From assembly GCA_965117035.1 (NCBI GenBank), contig OZ220748.1:3472001-3536000 (forward strand): a stretch of 64,000 bases of DNA, written 5' to 3'. A program made the translations under genes and the position numbers. The stretch comes from CAZENU01 sp965117035 (GTDB lineage: Bacteria > Chloroflexota > Dehalococcoidia > Lucifugimonadales > CAZENU01). Within the stretch, counting starts at the first letter, position 1; each line of letters starts with the position of its first letter. Below the pieces are notes generated by a model. It was not told the origin of the DNA. It worked only from the letters and a program-made list of their open reading frames with translations, and ran no database searches. Below, piece after piece: positions 25,304-33,656 of the stretch.

Positions 25304-26614
25304 GTGAAGCAGACCGTCCGCCCGCCATCGCGCATCGACGCCACGGTCGCCGTCGCCGGCGACAAGTCTATCTCGCAGCGCGCCCTGATCCTGAACGCGA
25401 TCGCGTCTGGGACGGCGCACGTGTCCAACCTGTGCGTGGGCGACGACCGCAGCTCGATTCTGCGGTGCCTGGACGGCATGGGAGTCCGGATAGAGCGGCA
25501 CGAGGGCCGCGACGTCTGCGGGACGGGGGAGCGCTTCGTCGTCGAGGGCGTCGGACCGGACGGCTTGCGGGAGCCGGAGACGGTGCTGGACGCGGGCAAC
25601 AGCGGCACCGCGTTCAGGCTGCTCTCGGGGCTCGCGGCGGGCCAGCCGTTCCTGAGCATCATGTCCGGCGACGAGTCGCTGCGGCGAAGGCCGATGACCA
25701 GGATCGTCGGACCCCTGACGCAGATGGGGGCGCGGATCGCCGGCCGCAACGCCGGATCGCTCCCGCCGCTGGCGATAGAGGGCGGCGGGCTGACGGGGAT
25801 CGAGTTCGACATGCCCATCGCGAGCGCGCAGGTCAAGTCCGCCGTGCTGATCGCGGGTCTGTACGCCGACGGCCGCACGACCGTACTGCAACCGGCGGAG
25901 TCGAGGGACCACACGGAGCGCATGCTGCGGTGGATGGGCGCCGACATCGAGGTCGATGGCCTGAGCGCGTCGGTCCGGCGGTCGGAGCTGGAGTCGCGCG
26001 ACGTCCCGGTGCCGGGGGACATCAGCTCCGCGGCGTTCTGGATGGTGGCGGGGTGCGTCCACCCGAACGCGCGCATCCGCCTGAGCGACGTCGGCGTCAA
26101 CCGGACGCGCGCGGGGGTGATCAGGGTGCTGGAGGCGATGGGCGCGCGGGTGCGGCTGGAGAACGTGCGTGAGGGCGCCTGGGAGCCGATCGCCGACGTC
26201 GTCGCCGAGACGAGCGCGCTGGAAGCCGTGGAGATCGGCGGGGACGTCGTGCCCACGGTGATAGACGAGCTTCCGGTGCTGGCGCTGGCGGCCTGCATGG
26301 CGGAGGGGACGACCGTGGTCCGGGACGCGGAAGAGCTGCGGGTGAAGGAGTCGGACCGGATCGCCGCCACCGTCGAGGGGCTGTCGGCGCTCGGGGCGAA
26401 CATCGAAGAACGGCCCGACGGCATGATAATCCACGGCGGCGGCGGTCTGAAGGGCGGATCCGCTACGAGCCACGGCGATCACCGCATAGCGATGACGCTC
26501 GGCATCGCGGGTCTAGCCTCGGCGGGGGAGACGGTCGTGGAGGGCGCCGAGGCGGCGGCGATCTCGTACCCGGACTTCTGGGACACGCTGGGCTCGGTCG
26601 CCGGCGCGGAATAG
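25304..26614 (+). CDS. aroA: 3-phosphoshikimate 1-carboxyvinyltransferase (EPSP synthase)
   Basis: AroA joins phosphoenolpyruvate to shikimate 3-phosphate in the shikimate pathway. The 436-residue protein has VAGDKSISQRALILNAIASG, the PEP-binding block LDAGNSGTAFRLLSGLAAGQ, DESLRRRPMTRIVGPL, ASAQVKSAVLIAGLYADG and the C-terminal LRVKESDRIAATVEGLSALG and GDHRIAMTLGIAGL. The glycine in GNSGTA is retained, unlike the glyphosate-insensitive CP4 type. The start is a GTG at 25304. It lies between tyrA and gmk on the same strand, four bases before gmk. Confidence 0.97.
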   Translation: MKQTVRPPSRIDATVAVAGDKSISQRALILNAIASGTAHVSNLCVGDDRSSILRCLDGMGVRIERHEGRDVCGTGERFVVEGVGPDGLREPETVLDAGNSGTAFRLLSGLAAGQPFLSIMSGDESLRRRPMTRIVGPLTQMGARIAGRNAGSLPPLAIEGGGLTGIEFDMPIASAQVKSAVLIAGLYADGRTTVLQPAESRDHTERMLRWMGADIEVDGLSASVRRSELESRDVPVPGDISSAAFWMVAGCVHPNARIRLSDVGVNRTRAGVIRVLEAMGARVRLENVREGAWEPIADVVAETSALEAVEIGGDVVPTVIDELPVLALAACMAEGTTVVRDAEELRVKESDRIAATVEGLSALGANIEERPDGMIIHGGGGLKGGSATSHGDHRIAMTLGIAGLASAGETVVEGAEAAAISYPDFWDTLGSVAGAE

Positions 26615-26618
26615 CGTC

Positions 26619-27221
26619 GTGACCGCGGGACCGGCTCCTCTTCTCGTCGTCGTATCAGGGCCGTCCGGCGTCGGCAAGGACACGGTCCTGGCGCTCATGC
26701 GCGAGAGGATGCCGGAGTGCCGGTTCGCCGTCACGGCCACGACGCGCGAGCGGCGGGATGACGAGGTCGACGGCGAGCACTACTTCTTCCACTCCGAGGA
26801 AGAGTTCCGGCGCATGATAGCCGACGGCGAGCTGCTGGAGTGGGCGGAGGTGTACGGCAGGCTGTACGGCGTGCCGAGACGGCAGATCGCCGAGGCCCGC
26901 GAAAGCGGCGTCGACGTGATCGTCAAGACGGACGTGCAGGGCGCGGCGACGATCAAGCGGATCGAGCCTCGGGCGCTGCTCCTCTTCCTGGCGCCGCCCG
27001 AGATGGACACGCTCGTAGAGCGGCTCGGCAGACGGAAGACCGAGTCGGCTGCCGACTTCGACGTGCGTCTGCGGACCGCGGAGGCGGAGATGCGGGCGGC
27101 GGCGGAGTTCGACCACGTCGTCGTGAACCACGAGGGCCGCGTGGGGGAGACGGTGGAGGCGGTGCGGGCGATCATCGCCGCGGAGCGGGCGCGGCGGCAG
27201 GGGTCGGGACAGGCCGGGTGA
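26619..27221 (+). CDS. gmk: Guanylate kinase
   Basis: Gmk phosphorylates GMP to GDP. The 200-residue protein has the P-loop GPSGVGKDTVL (with Asp in place of the usual Ser), the GMP-binding block ATTRERRDDEVDGEHYFFHS, EFRRMIADGELLEWAEVYGRLYG split over two conserved segments, and IDVQGA-like KTDVQGAATIK. The start is a GTG. It closes the tyrA-aroA-gmk series and is convergent with a PaREP1-like gene, the two stop codons being only two bases apart. Confidence 0.96.
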   Translation: MTAGPAPLLVVVSGPSGVGKDTVLALMRERMPECRFAVTATTRERRDDEVDGEHYFFHSEEEFRRMIADGELLEWAEVYGRLYGVPRRQIAEARESGVDVIVKTDVQGAATIKRIEPRALLLFLAPPEMDTLVERLGRRKTESAADFDVRLRTAEAEMRAAAEFDHVVVNHEGRVGETVEAVRAIIAAERARRQGSGQAG

Positions 27222-27223
27222 GA

Positions 27224-27613
27224 TTACCGTGGACGCGAGGCGACCTGCGGTAGCCGTTCCCTGGCCTTCCGCATGGCGGCGACGAGCTGCTGTGTCGATT
27301 CGATGCTGTCGACCACCTGGTCGCGGTCGAACCAGTCCTCGTAGAGGTTCTGGTGCAACGCGTTGGCCGCGCCGAGCCGGACGGCGTTGAGCTTGGGGTC
27401 GTCGGTCAGCTTGATCAGTTCGCGGGCGCCCCGGTTCACGTCCCGATGGGTCTGGTTCGACCATCCCTTGTCCGAGGCAACCGACTTGACGTAGTGGACC
27501 ACGGCGCCCCATGCGTTCTCTGAGGCTTGAAGCAAATCGCCGTTGCTGAGCTCTTCCTCGGCCTGCTCGAGGAATCCGTAGCTTATTTCGGTGTGTTGCT
27601 CTGCCATTGCCAT
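27224..27613 (-). CDS. PaREP1/HEPN-like small helical protein, second copy
   Basis: This 129-residue helical protein is a paralogue of the protein at 7807. Shared blocks are SYGFLEQAEEELSNGDLLQA, SENAWGAVVHYVKSVASDKG and THRDVNRGARELI. Family function is unknown. It starts at the ATG at 27613 or two codons later (MAMAEQHTE). Unlike the copy in the suf operon it stands alone, ending two bases from the gmk stop on the opposite strand, so there is no operon partner to suggest a job. Confidence 0.75.
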   Translation of the reverse strand: MAMAEQHTEISYGFLEQAEEELSNGDLLQASENAWGAVVHYVKSVASDKGWSNQTHRDVNRGARELIKLTDDPKLNAVRLGAANALHQNLYEDWFDRDQVVDSIESTQQLVAAMRKARERLPQVASRPR

Positions 27614-27778
27614 GGCGGGTGCGTCTCGACGAGGTCGGCGTTCCGAGCGTCAAGAGTAGCAGAGGCATACAGACGTCCGCAGCCTGAGCCCGCCATCCTC
27701 CCTGACGCAGGCCGCAAGGAGAGCTGTGCCGGCTGTTGGCTCTGGTATACTCTGGCCTTCCACTTTCGGGGAGTCGCC

Positions 27779-28567
27779 ATGGCGCGCGGGTACATTCGCT
27801 ACGAGGTGCGCGGCCGCGTCGCGTACGTCACCATAGACCGGCCTGAGGTGTACAACGCGCTGCACCCGCCGGCGAACAGGGAGATGCGCGAGGCTTTCAG
27901 CGAGTTCCGGGACGACCCTGAGACGCTTGTCGCCATCGTCACGGGGGCAGGCGACCGGGCCTTCTGCGCGGGCAACGACCTGAAGTACCACGCGGAGAAG
28001 ATCCGCCCCGGCGAGGTGTATCCGGGAGCGGACACGGCGCCGTTCGGGGGCATCACGTCGGGCTTCACGTGCTGGAAGCCGATCATAGCGGCGGTCAACG
28101 GCTACGCCGTCGGCGGCGGGTTCGAGCTGGCGCTGGCCTGCGACGTCATCGTGGCAGCCGAGAGCGCGAAGCTCGGTCTGCCTGAGCCCCGCGTAGGCGT
28201 CGTCTCGACGGCGGGAGGCGTGCACAGGATGTCGCGGCAGGCGCCGACGAAGATCGCGATGGGCCTGCTGCTCACCGGCAGGCAGTTCACGGCGGCCGAG
28301 GGCCACCGGTGGGGGCTCGTGAACGAGGTCGTGCCGGACGGCGAGGCGATGACCGCGGCGGAGCGTTGGGCGGCCGAGATGCTCGAGTGCGCCCCGCTGT
28401 CGCTGCGCGCGACGAAGCAGATGGCGGCCGAGGGCGCTTCGATGCCGCTGGACGAGGCCATCGCGACCCGGTTCCCCGAGCTGGAGCGCGCCGCGACGTC
28501 GGAGGACTACGTCGAAGGGCCGCGCGCGTTCGCGGAGAAGCGCCGGCCGGACTGGAAGGGCCGGTAG
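27779..28567 (+). CDS. Enoyl-CoA hydratase/isomerase family protein
   Basis: This 262-residue protein is a crotonase-fold enzyme. It has VTIDRPEVYNALHPPANREM, the oxyanion-hole blocks DRAFCAGNDLKYHAE and NGYAVGGGFELALACDVIVA, and the catalytic-glutamate region LGLPEPRVGVVSTAGGVHRM. The usual hydratase Glu of the GGG-FEL-to-E segment is plausible but the reaction (hydratase, isomerase or other) is open. An in-frame extension to 27527 crosses the PaREP1-like gene and is rejected; the ATG at 27779 matches the family N-terminus. A TATACT at 27746-27751 may be its -10 box. Two Nudix genes follow on the same strand. Confidence 0.88.
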   Translation: MARGYIRYEVRGRVAYVTIDRPEVYNALHPPANREMREAFSEFRDDPETLVAIVTGAGDRAFCAGNDLKYHAEKIRPGEVYPGADTAPFGGITSGFTCWKPIIAAVNGYAVGGGFELALACDVIVAAESAKLGLPEPRVGVVSTAGGVHRMSRQAPTKIAMGLLLTGRQFTAAEGHRWGLVNEVVPDGEAMTAAERWAAEMLECAPLSLRATKQMAAEGASMPLDEAIATRFPELERAATSEDYVEGPRAFAEKRRPDWKGR

Positions 28568-28594
28568 GGCGCCCGGGGCGTCGAGGGAGCGACG

Positions 28595-29074
28595 ATGTCG
28601 AGTTTCGAGCAGTCGTACGTCGGGCAGCTCCGCAAGCTGGTGGGCAACCGCATGCTGCTGACGCCCAGCGCGCGGGCGATGATCCGCAACGCCGACGGCG
28701 ACGCCCTGTTCATCCGCCGGCGCGACAACGGGCAGTGGGCGCCGCCCGCGGGGTTCATGGAGATGGGCGAGACGGTCTACGACGCCATGTGCCGGGAGAC
28801 CATGGAGGAGACGGGGCTGGAGGTGCTCGCGGCCACGCTCGTGTCGATCTACTCGGGCCCGAAGCTGATGCGGACGAACCAGTACGGGTCGCAGCACCAG
28901 CACCTCGTCTTCCAGTTCCGGGTCGACGAGTGGACCGGCGAGCTGCTCACCGAGACGGACGAGACGACCGACGCCGGGTTCTTTTCGCGGGAGGACCTGC
29001 CTGAGGGCTACTCGCAGTGGGCGGAGGCCTTCCGCGACCTGGACGAGTTTCGCGGCCAGGTTTTTCTCAGGTAG
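28595..29074 (+). CDS. Nudix hydrolase, tandem copy 1
   Basis: This is a 159-residue Nudix-family hydrolase, which cleaves nucleoside diphosphates linked to another moiety. The Nudix box is complete: GFMEMGETVYDAMCRETMEE then TGL. The N-terminal MSSFEQSYVGQLRKLVGNRM is shared almost exactly with the next gene. The presence of Gln/Asn-rich TNQYGSQHQHLVFQFRVDEW after the box is common to ADP-ribose or pyrophosphate-type members. Substrate is unknown. It lies 27 bases after the enoyl-CoA hydratase stop and 48 bases before its paralogue. Confidence 0.92.
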   Translation: MSSFEQSYVGQLRKLVGNRMLLTPSARAMIRNADGDALFIRRRDNGQWAPPAGFMEMGETVYDAMCRETMEETGLEVLAATLVSIYSGPKLMRTNQYGSQHQHLVFQFRVDEWTGELLTETDETTDAGFFSREDLPEGYSQWAEAFRDLDEFRGQVFLR

Positions 29075-29122
29075 GCCCTCGGCAGATACTCCCCGCGCGC
29101 CGGGCACTCACACAGGTCAGCC

Positions 29123-29602
29123 ATGTCGAGTTTCGAGGAATCTTACGTCGGGCAGCTTCGGAAGATCGTGGGCAACCGCAGGCTGCTCACCCCCGGCACG
29201 GGCGCGTTCATATTCGACGACCACGGACGCCTGCTGCTCATACGTCGCAGGGACAATGGCATGTGGGCCATGCCGGCGGGCATGATGGAGGTCGCGGAGA
29301 CGGTCTACGACGCCATGTGCCGGGAGGTGCGCGAGGAGACGGGGCTCGAGGTGCTGTCTGCTACACTCGTGGCGATCTATTCGGGGCCGCGGTTCTCGTG
29401 GACCAACCAGTTCGGGTCGAAGCACCAGGGGCTCGGATTCCAGTTCAGGGTCGACGAATGGGGCGGCACGCTGGCCACCGAGACGGACGAGACCGTCGAC
29501 GCCGGGTTTTTCGATACGAATGATCTTCCGACCGTCTACCCACGATACGAGGAGCTGATGGGCGATCTGCGCAGGTTCGACGGGCACGTGATAGTCAAGT
29601 GA
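29123..29602 (+). CDS. Nudix hydrolase, tandem copy 2
   Basis: This 159-residue Nudix hydrolase is a tandem duplicate of the preceding gene, with the same length and N-terminus (MSSFEESYVGQLRKIVGNRR). Its Nudix box is GMMEVAETVYDAMCREVREE then TGL. Here the Gly in the middle of the box (GET in copy 1) is Ala (AET), while the catalytic REVREE glutamates remain. The pair probably arose by a local duplication and may now differ in substrate. It is followed 43 bases later by the M1 aminopeptidase gene. Confidence 0.92.
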   Translation: MSSFEESYVGQLRKIVGNRRLLTPGTGAFIFDDHGRLLLIRRRDNGMWAMPAGMMEVAETVYDAMCREVREETGLEVLSATLVAIYSGPRFSWTNQFGSKHQGLGFQFRVDEWGGTLATETDETVDAGFFDTNDLPTVYPRYEELMGDLRRFDGHVIVK

Positions 29603-29645
29603 GGGCAGAAGCAGCCGCCCGCCCGGAGCGGGCCAGACAGGAGCG

Positions 29646-32240
29646 ATGATGAGCGACAAGTCGAACGCAGTGATGCTGCCGGGGAACGTCAGGCCGGTGC
29701 TGTACGACCTTACGCTGACGCCCGATCTCGGCTCTTTCACGTTCACCGGCGAGGAGACGGTCGAGATCGAGGTGCTCGAAGAGACGTCGTCAGTGACGCT
29801 GAACTGCGCCGAGATCGAGCTGGCCTCGGCCAGCGTGACGGCGGCCGGTGTGGAGCTTGCCGCGTCGGACACGTCCTTCGACGAGGAGGCGGAGACGGTG
29901 ACGTTCGGCTTCGACCGGCCGCTGCCGGTCGGCCCGGCCAGCCTGCGCATCGAGTTCAGCGGCGTGCTCAACGACCGCCTGAGGGGGTTTTACCGCAGCC
30001 GGTACGTGGACGAAGACGGCGCCGAGCGCCATTTGGCGACGACGCAGTTCGAGGCCACCGACGCCCGCCGGGCGTTCCCGTGCTGGGACGAGCCGGCGCT
30101 GAAGGCGAAATTCCGGCTGACGCTCGTCATCCCGTCGGATCTCGCGGCCGTGTCGAACATGCTGCCCGTCTCGGAGTCGGAGGAATCCGGCGGGCTGCGG
30201 CGCGTGACGTTCGGCGACACGCCGGTGATGTCGACCTACCTGCTCGCGTTCGTGGTCGGCGACCTGAGGTCTATCGAGCAGCGGGCGCCGTGCGGCACCC
30301 TGGTCCGCGTCTGGGGCACGCCGGGCAAGGAGCGCCAGGGGCGGTTCGCGCTCGATCTGAGCGCGAAGCTGCTCGGCTACTTCAACGACTACTTCGGCGT
30401 GCCGTACCCGCTGGAGAAGCTCGACCACATAGCGATCCCGGACTTCGCGGCGGGCGCGATGGAGAACTGGGGCGCGATCACGTACCGCGAGAACGCGCTG
30501 CTGGTCGACCCGGAGCAGAGCTCGGCGGTGACGCGGCAAAACGTCGCCAGCATCGTTGCGCACGAGATGGCGCACATGTGGTTCGGCGACCTGGTCACGA
30601 TGGCGTGGTGGAACGACCTGTGGCTGAACGAGAGCTTCGCTTCGTGGATGGGCGACAAGTCGGTCGACTTCGCGTTCCCGGAGTGGGACGTTTGGACGCA
30701 GTTCGTATCGCTCGACACGAACGCCGGTCTGAGCCTGGACGGCCTCCGCAGCTCCCATCCCATCGAGCAGCCGGTCAACAACCCGTCGGAGATCGGGCAG
30801 CTCTTCGACGCGATCAGCTACAGCAAAGGCGGGGCGACCCTGCGCATGCTGGAGCAGTTCCTGGGCCCGGACGTCTTCCGGGAGGGTATCGCCAGCTACA
30901 TTGCGAAGCACCAGTACGGCAACGCGCGCACGCAGGACCTTTGGGACGCGCTCGGGGAGGCGTCGGGGCAGCCGGTCAGGGAGATGATGAACAGCTGGGT
31001 GCTGCAGACCGGGTACCCGGTGGTCGAGATCGAGACGAAACGAGGCCGTCATGGCGCGTCGGTCTCGGCCAGCCAGCGCAGGTTCTTCTACGAGAACATC
31101 GCCGGCACGGCTGAGGACGACACGCTGTGGCATGTACCGCTCAGCGTCAAGACGTACCCCACCGGGACGACCTCGGTGCTGATGGACGGCGAATCGACGA
31201 CGCTGGACGTCGCGCTGCCGGCCGTCTCGCCGCGGGGCGACTGGGTGATGGTCAATCCCGAGCGTACAGGCTTCTACCGGACGAACTACTCGGAGGACGA
31301 CTGGGCGCGGCTGAAGCGGGGCGTCGAGCGCCTCGGCCTGTCGGCCGCCGACCGGCTCGGCCTGCAGGACGACGCGTACGCGCTCGCGAGGGCCGGGTAC
31401 GTTCCGGCGGAGCAGTTCCTGAGCCTGGCCGAGGCGTACGCCGGCGAGCCCGAGGCGCCAGTATGGCAGGACCTGTCGTCCAACCTGGGCGGCATGGAGC
31501 GCCTGCTGGCGGACGAGGAGTTCCTGCCGGACTACCGGGCGCTGTGCAGGCGCATCTTCAGCCGCGCGGCGGCGAGAGCCGGTTGGCACGCGAAGCCGGG
31601 GGAGGGCCATCTCGACGTGATGTTCCGCAGCACGGCGCTGAGCGGCCTGGGCGGCTATGGCGACGAGGCGACGCTGGACCAGGCAACCGAGCTGTTCGAC
31701 CGGATTCGCGCCGGCGGCGCGGTCGACCCCAACATCCGCACCGTCGTGATGAACCTGGCCGCGGAGCGCGGAGGGCGCGACACGTACGACGCGCTCTGGA
31801 AGATGCACGGTGAGGCGACGATGGAGGAGCAGCGGGCGCGGACGCTCGCGGCGCTGAGCCACGCCGGCTCCCCGGATCTGCTCCGGGAGACGCTGGACCG
31901 CGCACTGACGGACGAGGTGCGCGCCCACAACACGGTACGCGTCATCTCGTCCGTGGCGTCGAACCTGAAGGGGCGCGACGTAGCCTGGGAGTTCGTGAAG
32001 GCCAACTGGGAGGAGCTGGACCGGCGCTACGGCGACGGCGGATTCGCCCTGATGGAGCTGGTGTCTGTCGGAGGGCGGTTCACGACGCGGGAGCGGCTGG
32101 ACGACGTGCGGGCGTTCTTCGACGCGAACCCCGTTCCCGGCGCGGACAGGACGGTCCGGCAGTCCCTGGAGCGTACCGAGCTGAACATCGCCTTCCTGGA
32201 CCGCAACCGGGACGGGCTGGCGGCCTGGTTCGCCGGATAG
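29646..32240 (+). CDS. M1 family aminopeptidase
   Basis: This 864-residue zinc aminopeptidase belongs to the M1 family of the puromycin-sensitive/ERAP-like layout, with an N-terminal beta domain, a thermolysin-like catalytic domain, a beta-sandwich and a C-terminal helical ERAP1-like domain. The exopeptidase motif GAMENWGAITYRE is near residue 271, and the zinc motif VAHEMAHMWFGDLVTMAWW followed by NESFAS is near residue 305, giving HExxH-x18-E. No signal peptide is seen, so it is cytoplasmic and works in peptide turnover. It starts with two ATG codons. A GC-rich hairpin follows its stop. Confidence 0.95.
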   Translation: MMSDKSNAVMLPGNVRPVLYDLTLTPDLGSFTFTGEETVEIEVLEETSSVTLNCAEIELASASVTAAGVELAASDTSFDEEAETVTFGFDRPLPVGPASLRIEFSGVLNDRLRGFYRSRYVDEDGAERHLATTQFEATDARRAFPCWDEPALKAKFRLTLVIPSDLAAVSNMLPVSESEESGGLRRVTFGDTPVMSTYLLAFVVGDLRSIEQRAPCGTLVRVWGTPGKERQGRFALDLSAKLLGYFNDYFGVPYPLEKLDHIAIPDFAAGAMENWGAITYRENALLVDPEQSSAVTRQNVASIVAHEMAHMWFGDLVTMAWWNDLWLNESFASWMGDKSVDFAFPEWDVWTQFVSLDTNAGLSLDGLRSSHPIEQPVNNPSEIGQLFDAISYSKGGATLRMLEQFLGPDVFREGIASYIAKHQYGNARTQDLWDALGEASGQPVREMMNSWVLQTGYPVVEIETKRGRHGASVSASQRRFFYENIAGTAEDDTLWHVPLSVKTYPTGTTSVLMDGESTTLDVALPAVSPRGDWVMVNPERTGFYRTNYSEDDWARLKRGVERLGLSAADRLGLQDDAYALARAGYVPAEQFLSLAEAYAGEPEAPVWQDLSSNLGGMERLLADEEFLPDYRALCRRIFSRAAARAGWHAKPGEGHLDVMFRSTALSGLGGYGDEATLDQATELFDRIRAGGAVDPNIRTVVMNLAAERGGRDTYDALWKMHGEATMEEQRARTLAALSHAGSPDLLRETLDRALTDEVRAHNTVRVISSVASNLKGRDVAWEFVKANWEELDRRYGDGGFALMELVSVGGRFTTRERLDDVRAFFDANPVPGADRTVRQSLERTELNIAFLDRNRDGLAAWFAG

Positions 32241-32242
32241 GC

Positions 32243-32268
32243 CCGGGCGCGCGTTGGGCCGCGCCCGG
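32243..32268. terminator. GC-rich hairpin between convergent genes
   Basis: A 9-bp stem CCGGGCGCG/CGCGCCCGG with an eight-base loop lies between the stop codons of the aminopeptidase and the GYD protein. There is no clear T run on either side, so it is a possible rather than certain bidirectional terminator. Confidence 0.45.
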
Positions 32269-32270
32269 CG

Positions 32271-32600
32271 CTAGCTGACCGAAGGCGTGGCCTCCGTCAC
32301 GGCCTCCAGCGGGTCGCGGCCGGACGCGGGGTCCAGCCTCCCCATGGGGATGGCCGGCATCGTCGTGATGTGGAGTCCCGCTCGAACGCCCAGCTCGAGG
32401 GAGTACCGGGCTATGGTGTCGTTGTCCGGGGCCTCTACGAAGCCGACATAGTCGTACTGGCCCAGGACGGCGTACTGGCCAAGCACGCGGACGCCGTTGG
32501 CCGTCACGTCTCTCTGCGCGTCCAGGATACTCTCGGCGTTCTCGAGCGCCTGGACTCGACCATCCGCGGTAAGCGTGATCAACTGGATGTAGATTGCCAC
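32271..32600 (-). CDS. GYD domain-containing protein
   Basis: This is a 109-residue protein with the GYD domain, a small ferredoxin-like alpha/beta fold of unknown function. The family pattern is visible in YIQLITLTADGRVQALENAE, GVRVLGQYAVLGQYDYVGFV and EAPDNDTIARYSLELG. These proteins are common in soil and marine bacteria and may bind a small ligand. The ATG at 32600 follows CGGGAGGGTCAC on the minus strand. It is convergent with the aminopeptidase gene. Confidence 0.88.
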   Translation of the reverse strand: MAIYIQLITLTADGRVQALENAESILDAQRDVTANGVRVLGQYAVLGQYDYVGFVEAPDNDTIARYSLELGVRAGLHITTMPAIPMGRLDPASGRDPLEAVTEATPSVS

Positions 32601-32704
32601 GTGACCCTCCCGTTGCGACTCTCTGGCGTGTCAGCCGACCCCGCGGCCCCGCGCGGGGCCGCGGACTGCGGACGAATCGACCCCTTTAGGGTATAGTCAG
32701 ATAT

Positions 32705-33124
32705 ATGATCGAGTCACTCTGCGTCAAGTGCGGGGAGGAAACCGGGCACGATGTCGACGAGGCCGGCGAGGCCATCGTCGAGTGCAAATCGTGCGGGACG
32801 GGCTACGACGCCGTCGCGTACGACGTGCGGTCGTTCTCGTCCCGCCGCAACACCGATACGGGGATCAACGCGTACAGCATCGGGGTCAGCCGTCCGAACG
32901 GCAGGACCTCCACGGTGAGGTTCGAGTCGGCCGACGAGATCGTCGTGCAGACGGGGTCGGAGATCAGCGTCTCGTACTACGCGGGACTGCCGTACTACCT
33001 GCTAGACCGCAGCGTGCGCCGGTTCTGGAAGCTGCAGAAGGGCACCGGCTGCGGGTCGGTGCTGCTGCTGGTGGCCGCGGCCGGGCTCGCGGCGGCGCTG
33101 GCCGGCCTGCTCGCGGGCGTCTAG
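32705..33124 (+). CDS. Zinc-ribbon protein with C-terminal membrane anchor
   Basis: This 139-residue protein begins with a zinc ribbon (CVKCGEETGHDVDEAGEAIV then ECKSCGTGY, two CxxC pairs), has a soluble beta-rich middle, and ends in one hydrophobic segment (VLLLVAAAGLAAALAGLLAG, about residues 118-137). It is therefore probably tail-anchored in the membrane with the ribbon in the cytoplasm. I do not recognise a named family. A TATAGT is seen about 10 bases before the ATG at 32705, so the mRNA leader would be very short. It is convergent with soxR. Confidence 0.65.
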   Translation: MIESLCVKCGEETGHDVDEAGEAIVECKSCGTGYDAVAYDVRSFSSRRNTDTGINAYSIGVSRPNGRTSTVRFESADEIVVQTGSEISVSYYAGLPYYLLDRSVRRFWKLQKGTGCGSVLLLVAAAGLAAALAGLLAGV

Positions 33125-33125
33125 G

Positions 33126-33599
33126 CTACCGCGAAGGCGGATCGGGCTCCGGCGCCCGGCCGAAGAGGTAGTGGGCGCCGGCTCCGGCGCTGGCGGCGCG
33201 GTCTTCTGGATTGAAGAGGGCGCAGCTGTCGAGCGACAGGCAGCCGCAGCCGATGCACCCGGTCAGCCTGTCCCGCAGCGCCTCCAGCTCGGCGATCCGG
33301 CCGTCCAGCGAGCCGCGCCACGCCTGCGACAGCCGCTCCCAGTCGCGGCGGTCCGGCGTCCGCGCCTGGGGCAGCTCGTCGAGCGCGCTCCGTATCTGCG
33401 CCAGGGTGAGTCCGAGTACCTGGGCGGCGCGGATGACGGCGACGCGCCGCAGGGTCTCCCGGGCGTACCGGCGCTGGCCGCCCGACGTTCTCTCCGAAGA
33501 GATCAGCCCGCGCTCCTCGTAGTAGCGTAGCGTCGACGTGCGGACCCCGCTTCGCGACGCCATCTCTCCGATCGTGAGCGTGTTCGACAGAGGCCGCAT
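33126..33599 (-). CDS. soxR: Redox-sensing transcriptional activator SoxR
   Basis: SoxR is a MerR-family activator with a [2Fe-2S] cluster that responds to redox-cycling compounds. The 157-residue protein has the MerR helix-turn-helix (TIGEMASRSGVRTSTLRYYE), a dimerising coiled helix, and the cluster motif CIGCGCLSLDSC at residues 115-126, with the same C-x2-C-x-C-x5-C spacing as the enteric protein. The ATG at 33599 is preceded by GGAGGAATTG. A longer reading to 34346 crosses the transketolase gene and is rejected. It is divergent from the transketolase pair, with a palindromic operator in the gap. Confidence 0.96.
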   Translation of the reverse strand: MRPLSNTLTIGEMASRSGVRTSTLRYYEERGLISSERTSGGQRRYARETLRRVAVIRAAQVLGLTLAQIRSALDELPQARTPDRRDWERLSQAWRGSLDGRIAELEALRDRLTGCIGCGCLSLDSCALFNPEDRAASAGAGAHYLFGRAPEPDPPSR

Positions 33600-33619
33600 C
33601 AATTCCTCCACGGCAGGGG

Positions 33620-33650
33620 TTGACTTCAAGTTTACTTGAAGTTGTACATT
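33620..33650 (+). promoter_or_regulatory. SoxR/MerR-type operator and promoter of the transketolase pair
   Basis: TTGACT (33620-33625) and TACATT (33645-33650) are separated by 19 bases, the long spacing that needs a MerR-family activator. Between them lies a perfect inverted repeat, ACTTCAAGT-TT-ACTTGAAGT (33623-33642), very close to the known SoxR site. The predicted start of transcription falls at about 33657, the A of the transketolase ATG, so the message is probably leaderless. The same site may also control soxR on the other strand. Confidence 0.82.
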
Positions 33651-33656
33651 CCTTGC

